DNA from: Streptomyces davaonensis JCM 4913
Lineage (GTDB): Bacteria; Actinomycetota; Actinomycetes; Streptomycetales; Streptomycetaceae
Direction: 5' to 3'
Assembly: GCF_000349325.1 (NCBI RefSeq)
Contig: NC_020504.1
Coordinates: forward strand, 7,916,326-7,980,325
Length of the DNA: 64,000 nt
A program made the position numbers and the translations under genes. The notes beneath the pieces were generated by a model. The model saw only the letters and a list, made by a program, of their open reading frames with translations, was not told where the DNA came from and made no database searches. Shown here in pieces: positions 32,780 to 46,279 of the stretch. Every line of letters starts with the position of its first letter. Positions within the stretch are counted from its first letter, which is position 1.

Positions 32780-33346
32780 GTGGCTTCCACGAACGACCTC
32801 AAGAACGGCATGGTGCTCAAGCTCGAAGGCGGCCAGCTCTGGTCCGTCGTCGAGTTCCAGCACGTCAAGCCCGGCAAGGGCCCGGCCTTCGTGCGCACCA
32901 AGCTCAAGAACGTGCTGTCCGGGAAGGTCGTCGACAAGACCTTCAACGCCGGCGTGAAGGTCGAGACGGCCACCGTCGACAAGCGCGACATGCAGTTCTC
33001 CTACATGGACGGCGAGTACTTCGTCTTCATGGACATGGAGACCTACGACCAGCTCATGGTCGACCGCAAGGCCGTCGGCGACGCCGCCAACTTCCTGATC
33101 GAGGGCTTCACCGCCACCGTCGCGCAGCACGAGGGCGAGGTGCTCTTCGTCGAGCTGCCGGCCGCCGTCGAGCTCGTCATCCAGGAGACCGAGCCGGGCG
33201 TCCAGGGCGACCGCTCCACCGGTGGCACCAAGCCCGCCACGCTGGAGACCGGCCACCAGATCCAGGTCCCGCTCTTCATCACCACCGGCGAGAAGATCAA
33301 GGTCGACACCCGCACCAGCGACTACCTCGGCCGGGTGAACAGCTAA
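32780..33346 (+). CDS. efp: Translation elongation factor P
   Basis: 188-residue EF-P, which rescues ribosomes stalled on polyproline. KOW-like domain I carries the tip loop VKPGKGPAF with K33 flanked by P31-G32 and G34-P35. Domains II and III follow with the C-terminal signature [16 protein letters not shown] 32780 yields [14 protein letters not shown] see no EpmA/EarP/YmfI-type modification gene nearby; Pro-bracketed Lys loops of this kind can work unmodified in some actinobacteria. nusB follows after two bases. Confidence 0.97.
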   Translation: MASTNDLKNGMVLKLEGGQLWSVVEFQHVKPGKGPAFVRTKLKNVLSGKVVDKTFNAGVKVETATVDKRDMQFSYMDGEYFVFMDMETYDQLMVDRKAVGDAANFLIEGFTATVAQHEGEVLFVELPAAVELVIQETEPGVQGDRSTGGTKPATLETGHQIQVPLFITTGEKIKVDTRTSDYLGRVNS

Positions 33347-33348
33347 CC

Positions 33349-33783
33349 GTGGCTGCCCGCAACACGGCCCGCAAGCGCGCCTTCCAGATCCTCTTCGAGG
33401 GCGACCAGCGTGGTGTCGACGTCCTGACCGTCCTCGCGGACTGGGTCCGGCTCTCCCGGACCGACACCCGGCAGCCGCCGGTGAGCGAGTACACGATGGA
33501 GCTGGTCGAGGGCTACGCCGGGAAGGCGGCGCGCATCGACGAGCTGATCGCGCAGTACGCGGTCGGCTGGACGCTCGACCGGATGCCGGTCGTCGACCGC
33601 AACATCCTGCGGCTCGGCGCCTACGAGCTGATCTGGGTCGACGGAACCCCGGACGCCGTCGTGCTGGACGAGATGGTGCAGCTGGCCAAGGAGTTCTCCA
33701 CGGACGAGTCGCCCGCGTTCGTCAACGGCCTCCTCGGCCGCCTGAAGGAGCTCAAGCCCTCGCTGCGCCGAGACGAGGCGTAG
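33349..33783 (+). CDS. nusB: Transcription antitermination factor NusB
   Basis: 144-residue all-helical NusB, which with S10 binds boxA RNA for rRNA antitermination. The start AARNTARKRAFQILFEGDQ and the helices DRMPVVDRNILRLGAYEL and DEMVQLAKEFSTDESPAF (nusB signature) are clear. GTG 33349 begins two bases after the efp stop, so translation is probably coupled. Two strong hairpins follow. Confidence 0.96.
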   Translation: MAARNTARKRAFQILFEGDQRGVDVLTVLADWVRLSRTDTRQPPVSEYTMELVEGYAGKAARIDELIAQYAVGWTLDRMPVVDRNILRLGAYELIWVDGTPDAVVLDEMVQLAKEFSTDESPAFVNGLLGRLKELKPSLRRDEA

Positions 33784-33797
33784 CGGGACACGCACAC

Positions 33798-33836
33798 GCC
33801 GGAGGGCCCACAGCGAGCTGCTGTGGGCCCTCCGGC
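33798..33836 (+). terminator. Terminator 1 between nusB and bldD
   Basis: Perfect 17-bp stem (33798-33814 and 33820-33836) with a GAGCT loop, starting 14 bases after the nusB stop. Confidence 0.85.
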
Positions 33837-33861
33837 ATGTCTTGGACTCCTGACCGAGAAC

Positions 33862-33907
33862 GCCGCCGGGGTGGTCGGAACCGTCAAGTTCCGGCCACCC
33901 CGGCGGC
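33862..33907. terminator. Terminator 2 between nusB and bldD
   Basis: 20-bp stem made of 13 bp (33862-33874 with 33895-33907), a T-G wobble (33875/33894) and 6 bp (33876-33881 with 33888-33893) around CGTCAA. It lies 26 bases downstream of the bldD stop on the minus strand; read from that strand the wobble becomes a C-A mismatch. Confidence 0.8.
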
Positions 33908-33933
33908 ACGTTTCTGCTCAGTCGGCAGAAGGG

Positions 33934-34434
33934 TCAGGCTTCCTCGTGGGACACCGCGCGACGGGCGTCGGCGTCCAGCACGCCCCAGCTGATCAGCTGC
34001 TCGGTGAGGACCGAGGGGGACTGGTCGTAGATGACGGCGAGTGTGCGCAGGTCGTCCTGGCGGATCGAGAGCACCTTGCCGTTGTAGTCACCGCGCTGCG
34101 ACTGGATCGTCGCGGCGTAGCGCTGGAGCGGACCGGCCTTCTCGGCCGGGACGTGCGCCAGCCGCTCCAGGTCCAGGACCAGCTTCGGCGGCGGCTCGGC
34201 GGCGCCGCCCGGCGTGGTGCCCGGGAGCAGCTCCTGGACCGGAACGCCGTAGAAATCCGCCAGCTCGGCGAGGCGCTGTACGGTCACGGCGCGGTCGCCG
34301 CGCTCGTAGGACCCGACCACCACGGCCTTCCAGCGTCCCTGGGACTTCTCCTCGACACCGTGGAGGGAAAGGCCCTGCTGGGTGCGGATGGCCCGGAGCT
34401 TGGCCCCGAGCTGTTTGGCGTATTCGCTGGACAT
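33934..34434 (-). CDS. bldD: Developmental master regulator BldD
   Basis: 166-residue transcription factor that represses sporulation genes during vegetative growth when dimerised by tetrameric c-di-GMP. The N-terminal XRE-type HTH spans about residues 5-70 (LGAKLRAIRTQQGLSLHGVE in part, SYERGDRAVTVQRLAELADF in part). The c-di-GMP signature RGD-X8-RQDD is exact: R114-G115-D116 and R125-Q126-D127-D128. ATG 34434 has GGGGAGC just upstream. It is divergent from pyrR with 252 bp between starts. The upstream dyad suggests autoregulation, known for BldD. Confidence 0.98.
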   Translation of the reverse strand: MSSEYAKQLGAKLRAIRTQQGLSLHGVEEKSQGRWKAVVVGSYERGDRAVTVQRLAELADFYGVPVQELLPGTTPGGAAEPPPKLVLDLERLAHVPAEKAGPLQRYAATIQSQRGDYNGKVLSIRQDDLRTLAVIYDQSPSVLTEQLISWGVLDADARRAVSHEEA

Positions 34435-34489
34435 ATAGCTCCCCGGACACTGTGTCGACGCGGCCGGCCGTCTTCCTGCCGCGCGGCTG

Positions 34490-34509
34490 GTAACTCACTG
34501 TGAGGTTAC
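34490..34509. promoter_or_regulatory. Dyad upstream of bldD, candidate BldD operator
   Basis: GTAACTCAC TG TGAGGTTAC is a near-perfect dyad 56-75 bp upstream of the bldD start. Its TCAC/GTGA half-sites resemble BldD boxes (AGTGA...TCACC type). A second GTGAC...TCA pattern lies at 34514-34523. BldD autorepression is established in S. coelicolor; the assignment to this site is inference. Confidence 0.45.
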
Positions 34510-34640
34510 GCAGCGTGACTCTCATGCGTCAAGCCGAATGGTCCACACCGACTCTTCCGTGGTAGCGGCGGCCGACTGGGCCAAGGGGGTGATCCGGGTC
34601 CGTTTTCCGGCCTGCTACGGTGGATGACGTAAACCCGACG

Positions 34641-35244
<604 letters not shown>

Positions 35245-35328
35245 CGAGCCGACGGGACACGCCGACTCTCGGCATGTCCGCGCTTGCCCGGAATCTCCCC
35301 TTCTGAACTGCCTTACGGAGCCTGACAG

Positions 35329-36306
35329 ATGCAGCGTCATCTCATCTCGGCCGCCGATCTCACCCGCGACGACGCCGTCCAGATCCTCGACACCGCCGAG
35401 GAGATGGCCCGGGTGGCCGACCGGCCCATCAAGAAGCTGCCGACCCTGCGCGGCCGCACCATCGTCAACCTCTTCTTCGAGGACTCCACGCGGACACGGA
35501 TCTCCTTCGAGGCCGCCGAGAAGCGGCTGTCCGCGGACGTCATCAACTTCACCGCCAAGGGATCCAGCGTCTCCAAGGGCGAGTCCCTCAAGGACACCGC
35601 CCAGACCCTGGAGGCCATGGGCGTCGACGCCGTCGTCATCCGGCACGGCGCCTCCGGAGCGCCGTACCGGCTCGCCAACTCCGGCTGGATCGACGCCGTC
35701 GTCATCAACGCCGGTGACGGCACCCACCAGCACCCGACCCAGGCCCTGCTGGACGCCTTCACCATGCGCCGCCGGCTCGTCGGCCGGGACGCGGGGATCG
35801 GCCGGGACCTCGCGGGCAAGCGGATCACGCTCGTCGGCGACGTCCTGCACAGCCGGGTCGCCCGCTCCAACGTCGACCTGCTGCACACCCTCGGCGCCGA
35901 GGTCACCCTCGTCGCCCCTCCCACCCTGGTCCCGGTCGGCGTCGACACCTGGCCGTGCGAGGTGTCGTACGACCTCGACGCGGTGCTGCCCAAGTCCGAC
36001 GCCGTGATGATGCTCCGCGTCCAGCGCGAGCGGATGAACGCCGCGTTCTTCCCGACCGAGCGCGAGTACTCACGGCGCTACGGCCTGGACGGCGAGCGCA
36101 TGGCGAAGATGCCCGAGCACGCCATCGTGATGCACCCCGGCCCGATGGTCCGCGGCATGGAGATCACCGCCGAGGTCGCCGACTCCGAGCGCTGCACCGT
36201 CGTCGAGCAGGTCGCAAACGGAGTCTCCATCCGGATGGCCGTTCTGTACCTGCTGCTGGGCGGCAACCAGCCCGCCGTCACCCACACCCGCATCGAGGAG
36301 AAGTAA
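35329..36306 (+). CDS. pyrB: Aspartate carbamoyltransferase catalytic subunit
   Basis: 325-residue enzyme joining carbamoyl phosphate and aspartate in UMP synthesis. The carbamoyl phosphate site EDSTRTR and the HPTQALLD loop are intact; KGESLKDT provides the lysine loop from the neighbouring subunit. ATG 35329 gives [11 protein letters not shown]. No pyrI regulatory chain is adjacent, as expected outside enterics. It is 84 bp after pyrR, with a weak imperfect stem-loop at 35255-35279 in the gap, and 4 bp before pyrC. Confidence 0.97.
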   Translation: MQRHLISAADLTRDDAVQILDTAEEMARVADRPIKKLPTLRGRTIVNLFFEDSTRTRISFEAAEKRLSADVINFTAKGSSVSKGESLKDTAQTLEAMGVDAVVIRHGASGAPYRLANSGWIDAVVINAGDGTHQHPTQALLDAFTMRRRLVGRDAGIGRDLAGKRITLVGDVLHSRVARSNVDLLHTLGAEVTLVAPPTLVPVGVDTWPCEVSYDLDAVLPKSDAVMMLRVQRERMNAAFFPTEREYSRRYGLDGERMAKMPEHAIVMHPGPMVRGMEITAEVADSERCTVVEQVANGVSIRMAVLYLLLGGNQPAVTHTRIEEK

Positions 36307-36310
36307 GACC

Positions 36311-37597
36311 ATGAGCAAGATCCTGATCCGTGGTGCGAAGGTGCTCGGCGGCGAGGCGCAGGACGTGCTGATCGACGGCTCCGTCATCGAGGCCGTCGGC
36401 ACCGGGCTGTCCGCCGAGGGCGCCGAGGTCGTCGAGGCCGAGGGCAAGGTGCTCCTGCCGGGCCTGGTCGATCTGCACACCCATCTGCGCGAGCCCGGCC
36501 GCGAGGACTCCGAGACCGTGCTGACCGGCACGCGCGCGGCGGCGAGCGGCGGCTACACCGCCGTGTTCGCCATGGCCAACACCTTCCCCGTCGCCGACAC
36601 CGCCGGTGTGGTCGAGCAGGTCTATCGGCTCGGCCAGGAGCACGGCTACTGCGACGTCCAGCCCATCGGCGCCGTCACCGTCGGCCTGGAGGGCAGGAAG
36701 CTCGCCGAGCTGGGCGCCATGCACGAGTCGGCCGCCGGGGTCACCGTCTTCTCCGACGACGGCAAGTGCGTCGACGACGCAGTGATCATGCGCCGGGCCC
36801 TGGAGTACGTGAAGGCCTTCGGCGGGGTCGTCGCCCAGCACGCGCAGGAGCCGCGGCTGACCGAGGGCGCCCAGATGAACGAGGGCATCGTCTCCGCCGA
36901 ACTGGGTCTCGGCGGCTGGCCCGCGGTGGCCGAGGAATCGATCATCGCCCGGGACGTCCTGCTCGCCGAGCACGTCGGCTCCCGCGTCCACATCTGCCAC
37001 CTCTCGACCGCCGGCTCGGTCGAGATCGTGCGCTGGGCCAAGTCCCGCGGCATCGACGTCACCGCCGAGGTCACCCCGCACCACCTCCTCCTCACCGACG
37101 AGCTGGTCCGGACGTACAACCCGGTCTACAAGGTCAACCCGCCGCTGCGCACCGAGCGTGATGTGCTGGCGCTGCGCGAGGCGCTCGCCGACGGCACGAT
37201 CGACATCGTCGCCACCGACCACGCCCCGCACCCGCACGAGGACAAGGACTGCGAGTGGGCCGCGGCCGCCATGGGCATGGTCGGCCTGGAGACCGCGCTG
37301 TCAGTGGTGCAGGAGACCATGGTCGACACCGGGCTCCTCGACTGGGCCGGAGTCGCCGCGCGCATGTCCTTCAAGCCCGCCGAGATCGGGCAGGCCAGGG
37401 GCCACGGCCGTCCCGTCTCGGCTGGTGAGCCCGCCAACCTCACGCTCGTCGATACGGCATACCGTGGGTCCGTGGACCCTGCGGGCTTCGCCTCGCGCAG
37501 CCGCAACACTCCCTACGAGGGGCGTGAGCTGCCGGGCCGTGTGACGCACACGTGGCTCCGGGGCAAGGCCACGCTCGTCGACGGGAAGCTCACGTGA
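36311..37597 (+). CDS. pyrC: Dihydroorotase
   Basis: 428-residue amidohydrolase that cyclises carbamoyl aspartate. Metal ligands are in DLHTHLREPG, HAQEP, HICHLS and ATDHAPH. SDDGKCVDD marks the type I (PyrC/CAD-like) enzymes. A C-terminal beta sandwich completes the fold (GRPVSAGEPANLTLVD). The stop overlaps the next gene's GTG by four bases. Confidence 0.97.
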   Translation: MSKILIRGAKVLGGEAQDVLIDGSVIEAVGTGLSAEGAEVVEAEGKVLLPGLVDLHTHLREPGREDSETVLTGTRAAASGGYTAVFAMANTFPVADTAGVVEQVYRLGQEHGYCDVQPIGAVTVGLEGRKLAELGAMHESAAGVTVFSDDGKCVDDAVIMRRALEYVKAFGGVVAQHAQEPRLTEGAQMNEGIVSAELGLGGWPAVAEESIIARDVLLAEHVGSRVHICHLSTAGSVEIVRWAKSRGIDVTAEVTPHHLLLTDELVRTYNPVYKVNPPLRTERDVLALREALADGTIDIVATDHAPHPHEDKDCEWAAAAMGMVGLETALSVVQETMVDTGLLDWAGVAARMSFKPAEIGQARGHGRPVSAGEPANLTLVDTAYRGSVDPAGFASRSRNTPYEGRELPGRVTHTWLRGKATLVDGKLT

Positions 37598-38154
37598 CAC
37601 CCCTTTTGACCATTGCCGCAGACCAGAAGTCGGCCGAGGTGACCGACTGGGCCGCCCGGATCGGCTGGCTCGTCGGACTCGTGCTCTTCGTCGCGCTCGT
37701 CTACTGGCTGATGCGCGAGGGCTGGAAATGGCGCGGCACGCTCCAGGGCGACCTGCCCGAGCTGCCCAGCGCGCCGTCCGAGCCGGGCGAGGCCACACTG
37801 ACGATGAGTGGCCGCTACCACGGCTCCACCACCGCCGGGCAGTGGCTCGACCGGATCGTGGCGCACGGCCTCGGCGCCCGCAGCCGGGTCGAGCTCACGC
37901 TGACCGACGCGGGCCTGGTCGTCGTACGCCCCGGGGCGACCGACTTCTTCGTCCCGGCCGGGCAGCTGCGTGAGGCCCGGCTCGACAAGGGCATCGCCGG
38001 CAAGGTGCTCACCGAGGGCGGCCTGCTCGTCGTGACCTGGGCGCACGGCGACCGCCTGATCGACTCCGGCTTCCGCTCGGACACGGCCGCCGAGCACGGC
38101 ACCTGGGTCGACACCCTGAACCAGATGATCAACAACACGGAAGGCGCACGATGA
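37594..38154 (+). CDS. PH-like domain membrane protein of the pyr operon
   Basis: 186 residues. One N-terminal membrane segment ([17 protein letters not shown]) is followed by a cytoplasmic basic stretch (REGWKWRG) and a compact beta-rich domain (about 65-180) resembling a PH-like fold ([38 protein letters not shown]). No catalytic motif. GTG 37594 overlaps pyrC by four bases, and its stop overlaps carA by four. Mycobacteria keep a similar gene in the same place between pyrC and carA, so a role tied to carbamoyl phosphate or pyrimidine synthesis is likely but unknown. Confidence 0.9.
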   Translation: MTPLLTIAADQKSAEVTDWAARIGWLVGLVLFVALVYWLMREGWKWRGTLQGDLPELPSAPSEPGEATLTMSGRYHGSTTAGQWLDRIVAHGLGARSRVELTLTDAGLVVVRPGATDFFVPAGQLREARLDKGIAGKVLTEGGLLVVTWAHGDRLIDSGFRSDTAAEHGTWVDTLNQMINNTEGAR

Positions 38155-39285
38155 CGACCTCCACAAGGGGAGCCACCAAGGTTCCCGCCGTCCTCGTCCT
38201 GGAGGACGGCCGGATCTTCCGCGGCCGTGCCTACGGGGCCGTGGGGGTGACCTTCGGCGAGGCCGTGTTCTCCACCGGCATGACCGGCTACCAGGAGACG
38301 CTCACCGATCCGTCGTACCACCGCCAGGTCGTCGTGATGACCGCCCCGCACGTCGGCAACACCGGCGTCAACGACGAGGACCCGGAGAGCAAGCGGATCT
38401 GGGTCGCCGGATACGTCGTGCGCGACCCCGCGCGCGTGCCGTCCAACTGGCGCGCCAAGCGCTCGCTGGACGACGAGCTGCGCCACCAGGGCGTCGTCGG
38501 GATCTCCAACATCGACACGCGCGCGCTGACCCGCCATCTGCGTGAGCGCGGCGCCATGCGCGTCGGCATCTTCTCCGGCAACGCCCTGCCCGACGAGGGC
38601 GTCATGCTCGCCGAGGTCCGCCAGGCCCCCGAGATGAAGGGCGCCGACCTCTCCGCCGAGGTCGCCACCAAGGAGGCGTACGTCGTCCCCGCGATCGGCG
38701 AGAAGAAGTTCACCGTCGCCGCCGTCGACCTCGGCATCAAGGGCATGACCCCGCACCGGATGGCCGAGCGCGGCATCGAGGTCCATGTGCTGCCGGCCAC
38801 GGCGACCGCCGAGGACGTGTACGCCGTGAACCCGGACGGCGTGTTCTTCTCCAACGGCCCCGGCGACCCGGCCACCGCGGACCACCCGGTCTCGGTGATG
38901 CAGGCGGTCCTGGAGCGCGGCACCCCGCTCTTTGGCATCTGCTTCGGCAACCAGATCCTCGGCCGCGCCCTCGGCTTCGGCACCTACAAGCTGAAGTACG
39001 GCCACCGCGGCATCAACCAGCCGGTGCAGGACCGTACGACCGGCAAGGTCGAGGTCACCGCGCACAACCACGGCTTCGCCGTCGACGCCCCGCTCGACCA
39101 GGTCTCCGAGACCCCCTACGGCCGCGCCGAGGTCTCCCACGTCTGCCTCAACGACAACGTGGTGGAGGGCCTTCAGCTCCTCGACCGCCCGGCCTTCAGT
39201 GTCCAGTACCACCCCGAAGCGGCAGCGGGCCCGCATGACGCCGCCTACCTGTTCGACCGCTTCGTTTCCCTGATGGAGGGCCAGC

Positions 39286-39293
<8 letters not shown>
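38151..39293 (+). CDS. carA: Carbamoyl phosphate synthase small subunit
   Basis: 380-residue glutaminase subunit supplying ammonia to CarB. The class I triad is visible: FGICFGNQ (Cys) and YHPEA (His, Glu). FSNGPGDP and the N-terminal [15 protein letters not shown] are typical. ATG 38151 overlaps the PH-like gene; its stop overlaps carB by eight bases. Being in the pyr operon, the enzyme serves pyrimidines and arginine alike. Confidence 0.97.
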
Positions 39294-42594
<3,301 letters not shown>

Positions 42595-42601
42595 CAGCCC
42601 T

Positions 42602-42631
42602 GAGGGGGACACCGGAAACGGTGTCCCCCTC
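42602..42631 (+). terminator. GNRA-loop hairpin between carB and pyrD
   Basis: Perfect 13-bp stem GAGGGGGACACCG (42602-42614) with CGGTGTCCCCCTC (42619-42631) closed by a GAAA tetraloop and followed by TTGCT. It lies 7 bases after the carB stop and 31 bases before pyrD, so it may attenuate or stabilise ends within the operon. Confidence 0.7.
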
Positions 42632-42662
42632 TTGCTGAGGACACCACTTCTCGGTGAGGACC

Positions 42663-43765
<1,103 letters not shown>

Positions 43766-43769
<4 letters not shown>

Positions 43770-44608
43770 CTCTGGAACCCTTCGGCGCACGGCTGCGCCG
43801 TGCCATGGACGAGCGCGGCCCGCTGTGCGTCGGCATCGACCCGCACGCCTCCCTGCTCGCGGAATGGGGCCTGAACGACGACATCGCCGGTCTGGAGCGG
43901 TTCAGCCGCACGGTCGTCGAGGCGATGGCGGACCGGGTCGCCGTGCTGAAGCCGCAGAGCGCGTTCTTCGAGCGCTTCGGGTCGCGCGGGGTCGCCGTGC
44001 TGGAGAAGTCGGTCGAGGAGGCCCGCGCGGCCGGGGCGCTGGTCGTGATGGACGCCAAGCGCGGCGACATCGGCTCGACCATGGCCGCGTACGCCGAGGC
44101 CTTCCTGCGCAAGGACTCCCCGCTGTTCTCGGACGCGCTGACCGTCTCGCCGTACCTCGGCTACGGCTCGCTGTCGCCCGCGGTGGCGCTGGCGCGGGAG
44201 AGCGGCACCGGGCTCTTCGTGCTGGCGCTGACCTCCAACCCGGAGGGCGGCGAGGTCCAGCACGCGGTGCGGGCCGACGGGCGGAACGTGGGTGCGACCA
44301 TGCTGGCCCACCTCGCCGCCGAGAACACGGGGGAGGAGCCGCTGGGCTCCTTCGGCGCGGTCGTCGGGGCCACGCTCGGCGATCTGTCCACCTACGACCT
44401 CCGGATCAACGGCCCGCTCCTCGCGCCCGGCATCGGCGCCCAGGGGGCGACTCCCGCCGACCTTCCGCGGGTGTTCGGGGCGGCGGTGCGCAATGTGGTG
44501 CCGAACGTCAGCAGGGGAGTGCTGCGGCACGGTCCCGATGTCGGCGCGCTGCGGTCGGCCGCGGATCGGTTCGCGGAGGAGATCCGGGCGGCCGTGACGG
44601 CCGGGTGA
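43766..44608 (+). CDS. pyrF: Orotidine 5'-phosphate decarboxylase, type 2
   Basis: 280-residue enzyme forming UMP from OMP. The type 2 signature [20 protein letters not shown] holds the catalytic Lys/Asp pair; [11 protein letters not shown] and [12 protein letters not shown] are typical. ATG 43766 overlaps the pyrD stop. It ends the pyr operon, which here lacks pyrE and pyrG. Confidence 0.96.
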
Positions 44609-44621
44609 GTCGTCAGGGCAG

Positions 44622-44680
44622 GTCGGCCGGGGGTATTTAGACGCTTGTTCGAGTCCTTCGATCGGCGACTCCGGGCCGAC
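44622..44680 (+). terminator. Nested inverted repeats after pyrF
   Basis: GTCGGCC (44622-44628) with GGCCGAC (44674-44680) encloses GAGTC/GACTC (44651-44655 with 44667-44671). The loops are long, so this is a weak candidate for the pyr operon end. The rest of the 296-bp gap holds the mihF promoter and leader. Confidence 0.35.
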
Positions 44681-44769
44681 TTGAGCCTGAATACATTCTC
44701 AAATCCGGGGCAATTTGTCTGATATGTCCGTCCTGGCGGAGGCTGACCAGGACTTTTCCGCTGTTCTCG

Positions 44770-44798
44770 CTGACTCTGGCGGACTTGCCCGCTAGTCT
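44770..44798 (+). promoter_or_regulatory. Candidate promoter of mihF
   Basis: CTGACT (44770-44775) and TAGTCT (44793-44798) with a 17-bp spacer fit the vegetative consensus. The start of transcription would be near 44805, leaving a 100-base leader before the GTG. Confidence 0.5.
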
Positions 44799-44904
44799 CC
44801 GAGCAGAGAACGGGCAAGCGTGTTGCTCGTGGCTCCCCAGGTGTGGGGCGACTAGGTTCCTCACCGGTCCGTATCCGACAGTCAACATCCGAGGTGACGT
44901 AGGC

Positions 44905-45228
44905 GTGGCTCTTCCGCCCCTTACCCCTGAACAGCGCGCAGCCGCGCTCGAAAAGGCCGCCGCGGCTCGCCGGGAGCGGGCCGAGGTCAAGAATCGACTC
45001 AAGCACTCCGGCGCCTCCCTTCACGAGGTCATCAAGCAGGGCCAGGAGAACGACGTCATCGGCAAGATGAAGGTCTCCGCTCTCCTGGAGTCCCTGCCGG
45101 GCGTGGGCAAGGTCCGCGCCAAGCAGATCATGGAGCGGCTCGGCATCTCCGAGAGCCGCCGGGTGCGTGGCCTCGGCTCCAACCAGATCGCGTCCCTGGA
45201 GCGTGAGTTCGGCAGCACCGGCTCCTGA
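44905..45228 (+). CDS. mihF: Actinobacterial integration host factor (sIHF)
   Basis: 107-residue nucleoid protein that bends and condenses DNA and is needed for normal sporulation and antibiotic production in S. coelicolor. It has a long N-terminal helix (EQRAAALEKAAAARRERAEV), then a helix-two-turn-helix DNA-binding core with LPGVGKVRAKQIMERLGIS and RRVRGLGSNQ. GTG 44905 gives MALPPLTPEQRA and the exact length known for the S. coelicolor protein. It has its own candidate promoter and precedes gmk by 60 bp. Confidence 0.97.
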   Translation: MALPPLTPEQRAAALEKAAAARRERAEVKNRLKHSGASLHEVIKQGQENDVIGKMKVSALLESLPGVGKVRAKQIMERLGISESRRVRGLGSNQIASLEREFGSTGS

Positions 45229-45252
45229 ACCCGGACACTGCCGGGAAGGGAG

Positions 45253-45269
45253 TCCCGGGCACCCCGGGA
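45253..45269 (+). terminator. Small hairpin between mihF and gmk
   Basis: TCCCGGG (45253-45259) pairs with CCCGGGA (45263-45269) around CAC, 24 bases after the mihF stop. Short but GC-rich; possibly a partial terminator. Confidence 0.45.
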
Positions 45270-45288
45270 TTGCTGGAATAATCGCTGC

Positions 45289-45846
45289 ATGAGTGAACGT
45301 CCGCGGCTGACCGTGCTCTCCGGCCCCTCTGGGGTCGGCAAGAGCACGGTCGTCGCCCATATGCGCAAGGAACACCCCGAGGTCTGGCTCTCGGTGTCGG
45401 CGACGACCCGCAAGCCCCGCCCCGGCGAGCGGCACGGAGTCCACTACTTCTTCGTCACCGACGAGGAGATGGACAAGCTGATCGCCAACGGCGAGCTGCT
45501 GGAGTGGGCCGAGTTCGCCGGCAACCGCTACGGCACGCCGCGCGCGGCCGTGCTCGAGCGGCTGGAGGCGGGCGAGCCGGTGCTGCTGGAGATCGACCTC
45601 CAGGGCGCCCGGCAGGTCCGCGAGTCCATGGCCGAGTCCCACCTGGTGTTCCTGGCCCCTCCCTCCTGGGAGGAGCTGGTGCGCAGACTCACCGGGCGGG
45701 GCACCGAGCCGCCCGAGGTGATCGAGCGTCGCCTTCAGGCGGCGAAGGTCGAGCTGGCCGCCGAGCCGGAGTTCGACGAGACCTTGGTCAACACCTCCGT
45801 CGAGGACGTGGCGCGCGAGCTGCTAGCCTTGATGGACGTTGTGTGA
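45289..45846 (+). CDS. gmk: Guanylate kinase
   Basis: 185-residue kinase converting GMP to GDP, supplying GTP and thus ppGpp precursors. Walker [10 protein letters not shown] and the GMP-binding [13 protein letters not shown] and VHYFFV segments are present; the lid has [11 protein letters not shown] 45289 has no clear ribosome site. A TAATCG hexamer (45279-45284) lies at a distance that would place a transcript start almost on the ATG, so a leaderless message is possible. Confidence 0.96.
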   Translation: MSERPRLTVLSGPSGVGKSTVVAHMRKEHPEVWLSVSATTRKPRPGERHGVHYFFVTDEEMDKLIANGELLEWAEFAGNRYGTPRAAVLERLEAGEPVLLEIDLQGARQVRESMAESHLVFLAPPSWEELVRRLTGRGTEPPEVIERRLQAAKVELAAEPEFDETLVNTSVEDVARELLALMDVV

Positions 45847-45896
45847 TCGTCTCTGATCACCTGACTGAATCTTTCCCATCCATCGGAAGGTAGAGC

Positions 45897-46169
45897 GTGT
45901 CCTCTTCCATCTCCGCGCCCGAGGGCATCATCAACCCGCCGATCGACGAGCTCCTCGAGGCCACGGACTCGAAGTACAGCCTCGTGATCTACGCGGCCAA
46001 GCGTGCCCGCCAGATCAACGCGTACTACTCGCAGCTCGGCGAGGGCCTCCTTGAGTACGTCGGTCCGCTCGTCGACACGCACGTCCACGAGAAGCCGCTC
46101 TCGATCGCACTGCGCGAGATCAACGCGGGGCTGCTGACGTCCGAGGCCGTCGAAGGCCCGGCGCAGTAG
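45897..46169 (+). CDS. rpoZ: RNA polymerase omega subunit
   Basis: 90-residue omega, which aids assembly of RNA polymerase around beta-prime. The [18 protein letters not shown] segment is the omega signature; [13 protein letters not shown] follows. GTG 45897 has GGAAGG six bases upstream. Next to gmk as in most bacteria. In some bacteria omega forms part of the ppGpp site; not inferable here. A strong hairpin follows. Confidence 0.96.
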   Translation: MSSSISAPEGIINPPIDELLEATDSKYSLVIYAAKRARQINAYYSQLGEGLLEYVGPLVDTHVHEKPLSIALREINAGLLTSEAVEGPAQ

Positions 46170-46194
46170 TATTTCCTGCTTGAAGCAGTCTTTT

Positions 46195-46229
46195 CCACAG
46201 GCCCGGCAGCACGACTGCCGGGCCTGTGG
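46195..46229 (+). terminator. rpoZ terminator
   Basis: Perfect 15-bp stem CCACAGGCCCGGCAG (46195-46209) with 46215-46229 and loop CACGA. It is preceded by TTTT and starts 25 bases after the rpoZ stop. Confidence 0.85.
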
Positions 46230-46279
46230 TGTGTCATGGGGTGTACGTAGTGCAAGCGTTGCCGAGCCGGGGAGAGACC

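Noticed and set aside
35255..35279. PyrR-type attenuator between pyrR and pyrB.
   Set aside because: The GGACA/TGTCC plus GCCGA/TCGGC stem has a mismatch and the loop lacks the CNGNGA hexaloop, so it does not qualify as a second PyrR site.
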